Assembly (NCBI GenBank): GCA_900314885.1 | Contig: OMWY01000002.1 | Span: forward strand, 62,001 to 126,000 | Reading direction: 5' to 3' | Length of the DNA: 64,000 nt | From: an uncultured Eubacteriales bacterium | GTDB lineage: Bacteria; Bacillota; Clostridia; Lachnospirales; Lachnospiraceae | Part shown: piece by piece, positions 62,163 through 64,000 of the stretch | Layout: each line of letters starts with the position of its first letter | Numbering within the stretch: position 1 is the first letter of the stretch | The notes under the pieces: model-generated | The model's input: only the letters and a program-made list of their open reading frames with translations | Databases searched by the model: none | What the model was told of the DNA's origin: nothing | Made by a program: the position numbers and the translations under genes

Positions 62163-62186
62163 GGGGACACACTAAAGTATGTCCCC
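62163..62186. terminator. GGGGACA palindrome after the ABC operon
   Basis: GGGGACACAC, TAAA, GTATGTCCCC, starting 5 bases past the ABC stop. Imperfect 10-bp stem with no U-run. Confidence 0.6.
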
Positions 62187-62203
62187 ATGGAAGAAGGAAA
62201 ACA

Positions 62204-62275
62204 GGGGTCAGTCTTCATAAAATTTTTATCAGTACGCGTAGCGGCTGATAAAAACTTTATGGGGTTCCTGACCCC
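62204..62275. repeat. 72-nt palindrome (REP-like), same type as 17336-17407
   Basis: GGGGTCAG (62204) and CTGACCCC (62268-62275) are outer arms; CTTCATAAA...TTTATG and TATCAG/CTGATA pairs extend the stem. The octamer GCGTAGCG is at 62236-62243, exactly 32 bases from the start, as in the 17336 element. It ends 15 bases before DGC 6. Confidence 0.75.
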
Positions 62276-62290
62276 GTAACCAGGTATCAT

Positions 62291-63436
62291 ATGGAAATTT
62301 ACTACATATTCATCCTCTACATCCTTACCATTCTCGGCGTAATACTTATCTATAACCGTGATGTCGACTCAAGAGCGCAGAAGCAGTCGAGCTTCCGCCG
62401 CCTTGTGTGGATGCTTATGGTCATGGTTATCGTCGACGTAATCGGAAGAATAGGGGTAACAGACACACTTACGCTTGTCGCGTCATGGGCGTCGAATTAT
62501 TTTTCATACATAATCGACCCCATCTATTATTTCCTTGTCTTCCAGTATATAAATGACTGGCTCGACGAAGACAGGATATTCTATGGGATGATGCACAACA
62601 TAATTTTGGTTTTTGTTATCTTAAATACAGCTTTAGTTACGTTTTCTCAAATCGCGCGAGTGAACTGGTTCTTCGATTTTAACGGTCCGGGAGGCCAGTA
62701 CCAACGTGGCTCACTTTACCTTGTCCGCGCGATCGTGATGATAACCATTTTCTTCATGATTTTAGTCTATACGCTTATAAACAAGAATCATATCTTGGCT
62801 GTAAATAAGGGAACTCTTATAGCCTTTCCTATGATTCCGGTTGTATTCGGTGTCCTGCAGCCATTTGTGCCGGGCATGTGCTTCGAGTACGTAGGCATGA
62901 GCCTTTCCTGCCTCGTGCTTCTCATTTCCGTCCAGAGCAATTCCGCCAATCTTGACGCCATGACAGGAACAATGAGCCGCAGGCGCTTAAATATGGTTAT
63001 TAACAATATAGACGCGAGGAAAGAGAGATCTGACGCTTACGCCTTTATGATGATAGATATCAATAATTTCAAGGGAATTAATGATAAATACGGTCACCAG
63101 GAGGGTGACGAGGCCATAAAAACCGTGGCGGACGCTATCGGCAGGAGTATAAGGAAGAGCGATGTCCTCTGCCGTTACGGTGGTGATGAATTCGGTATTC
63201 TTATGCTGCACTGCCTTCCTGATACACCTGAATCGGTAAACGAGCGAATTTCCCGTTCGCTTACAAGTGTAAATGCTTCGCATATGAAGCCATACGAGCT
63301 CTCGGTTAGTATAGGCTGGAGTGTATGCAAACCTCTGGATACCCGTAAGGTTGATGATGTAATAAAGGACGCCGATGACGCCATGTACGAGAATAAAAAG
63401 CTATACCACAAGGAGCATAATATTCCGTTCAGATAG
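62291..63436 (+). CDS. Membrane diguanylate cyclase with I-site (DGC 6)
   Basis: 381 aa. About six membrane helices (5-215), GGDEF domain (about 225-380) with DAMTGTMSRRRLN, NNFKGINDKYGHQEGDEAI and CRYGGDEF. RKSD lies five residues before GGDEF and fits the RxxD allosteric inhibition site, the only one among the six cyclases of the window. Layout resembles DGC 3. It starts after the 72-nt palindrome; the SD (AGGT) is modest. Confidence 0.88.
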   Translation: MEIYYIFILYILTILGVILIYNRDVDSRAQKQSSFRRLVWMLMVMVIVDVIGRIGVTDTLTLVASWASNYFSYIIDPIYYFLVFQYINDWLDEDRIFYGMMHNIILVFVILNTALVTFSQIARVNWFFDFNGPGGQYQRGSLYLVRAIVMITIFFMILVYTLINKNHILAVNKGTLIAFPMIPVVFGVLQPFVPGMCFEYVGMSLSCLVLLISVQSNSANLDAMTGTMSRRRLNMVINNIDARKERSDAYAFMMIDINNFKGINDKYGHQEGDEAIKTVADAIGRSIRKSDVLCRYGGDEFGILMLHCLPDTPESVNERISRSLTSVNASHMKPYELSVSIGWSVCKPLDTRKVDDVIKDADDAMYENKKLYHKEHNIPFR

Positions 63437-63471
63437 GACTTGATATTCCTTCAGATTATAACAACTATAAT

Positions 63472-63489
63472 TATAAAGAATTCTTTATA
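63472..63489. promoter_or_regulatory. 18-bp perfect palindrome next to a promoter
   Basis: TATAAAGAATTCTTTATA, two-fold symmetric, ends 3 bases before the -35 of the promoter at 63493. Position and symmetry suggest a dimeric regulator site, but AT-rich palindromes can arise by chance. Confidence 0.45.
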
Positions 63490-63492
63490 TAC

Positions 63493-63521
63493 TTTACATT
63501 TACTGTTTATAATTGTATAAT
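63493..63521 (+). promoter_or_regulatory. Promoter upstream of the peptide-binding lipoprotein gene
   Basis: TTTACA (63493-63498), 17-bp spacer, TATAAT (63516-63521). The expected start of transcription is near 63528, just before a terminator-like hairpin. Confidence 0.7.
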
Positions 63522-63539
63522 TAACAACAGATTGCAAGG

Positions 63540-63574
63540 GAGCGGTCACATTTTAACAATGTGCCGCTCTTTTT
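63540..63574 (+). terminator. Terminator-like hairpin in the gap before the lipoprotein gene
   Basis: GAGCGG-T-CACATT and AATGTG-CCGCTC form a stem with one bulge; TTTTT follows. It may end the DGC 6 transcript. As it also lies in the leader of the next gene, attenuation is possible. Confidence 0.7.
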
Positions 63575-63601
63575 GCTAAAACAAACATGGAGGAACAGTA
63601 A

Positions 63602-64000
63602 ATGAAAAAAACAAACAGGATTTTGTCACTCGTCGTGGCAGCTTCCATGATGCTCGGTTTAACCGGCTGCGGAAGCTCAGCCTACAGCACGGGATCATCG
63701 GCATCAGGGGGAGCCACAGCATCAACAGCCGCAAGTTCTTCTGCCGCAGGAAGCGCTGCAAGCTCATCTTCATCAGGAGCGGCATCGGGAAGCCAGGCGA
63801 CTGCAAGCACAACTGCTGAAGCAGGTACAGAGGATCTTAACGTAATGCTTGAGACACCGGTAGAGTCACTTGACCCTCAGCAGGCTACAGACGGTACCTC
63901 ATTTGAGGTTATCGCGGATTATACAGACGGTCTTATGCAGATGGACGCAGACGGCAAGGCTGTAAACGCAATCGCCGAGAGCTACGAAGAGAGTGATGAC
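63602..64000 (+). CDS. Peptide ABC transporter substrate-binding lipoprotein (partial, 5' part)
   Basis: The first 133 codons are in the window; the rest is cut by the right edge. Signal peptide with lipobox MMLGLTGC (Cys23), a Ser/Ala/Gly-rich linker (about 24-73), then LNVMLETPVESLDPQQATDG and YTDGLMQMDADGKAV, the typical N-terminus of SBP family 5 (OppA/DppA). Outer membrane-face location in a Gram-positive cell. SD GGAGGA at 63589-63594. The permease and ATPase genes are probably downstream but are not seen. Confidence 0.9.
   Translation, partial: MKKTNRILSLVVAASMMLGLTGCGSSAYSTGSSASGGATASTAASSSAAGSAASSSSSGAASGSQATASTTAEAGTEDLNVMLETPVESLDPQQATDGTSFEVIADYTDGLMQMDADGKAVNAIAESYEESDD

Overview
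The window reads as a chromosomal segment of a motile, anaerobic, low-to-mid GC Firmicute, most likely a Lachnospiraceae member. This is an inference from gene content and order: a B. subtilis-type fla/che operon (cheB-cheA-cheW-cheC-cheD-sigma28) running into rpsB-tsf, an IspH-ribosomal protein S1 fusion behind cmk, a plsX-acpP-rnc-smc-ftsY block, rubrerythrin, and many diguanylate cyclases. There are no rRNA, tRNA, CRISPR or complete IS elements. No gene-free stretch exceeds about 250 bases.

Layout. 1-11,751: the 3' end of a flagellar/chemotaxis operon (flhF end, flhG, a PilZ protein, cheB, cheA, cheW, a hairpin cluster with a terminator, cheC, cheD, a small membrane protein, fliA/sigD, fapA, and three poorly known genes). 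11,753-13,770: a palindromic repeat, a consensus promoter with a dyad over its -10 box, a structured leader, rpsB, tsf and a strong terminator. 13,908-17,316: two tandem membrane diguanylate cyclases. 17,408-18,766 (minus): pyrB-pyrI, divergent from an aconitase-family hydratase. 21,226-24,344: an unknown gene, rimO, pgsA and a CinA/PncC amidase. 24,390-25,958: an AAA ATPase/PD-(D/E)XK protein, probably accessory. 26,089-30,932: lipoprotein, HI0933-type flavoprotein, ridA, cmk, ispH-rpsA. 31,030-41,041: cheR, plsX, acpP, rnc, smc, ftsY, ilvA and a third diguanylate cyclase. 41,056-46,752: rubrerythrin (minus), leuS, a triple 61-bp hairpin repeat, a truncated sigma-70-like protein and purB. 46,830-50,002 (minus): two overlapping TPR-GGDEF genes. 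50,246-56,977: leuB-ilvD-ilvB-serC-serA. 57,042-62,157: a YesL-like protein, MscS and a heterodimeric ABC exporter. 62,291-64,000: a sixth diguanylate cyclase and the start of a peptide-ABC binding lipoprotein.

How it fits together. One theme is c-di-GMP and motility: six GGDEF proteins, no EAL or HD-GYP partner, and a PilZ receptor inside the flagellar operon. CheB, CheD and CheC form the receptor-modifying adaptation arm of a Bacillus-like chemotaxis pathway, with cheR placed 20 kb away. A second theme is the number of intergenic palindromes, several of them beside GGDEF genes; two are 72 nt long with the same central octamer at the same offset, which suggests a dispersed REP-like family.

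The observations most worth a second look are the region-4-less sigma-like protein with the repeat array before it, the dyad on the rpsB promoter and its leader, the LeuRS with altered editing and KMSKS motifs, the FtsY with its acidic domain at the C-terminus, and the three uncharacterised genes at the end of the motility operon. Nothing in the window is clearly a complete undescribed system.
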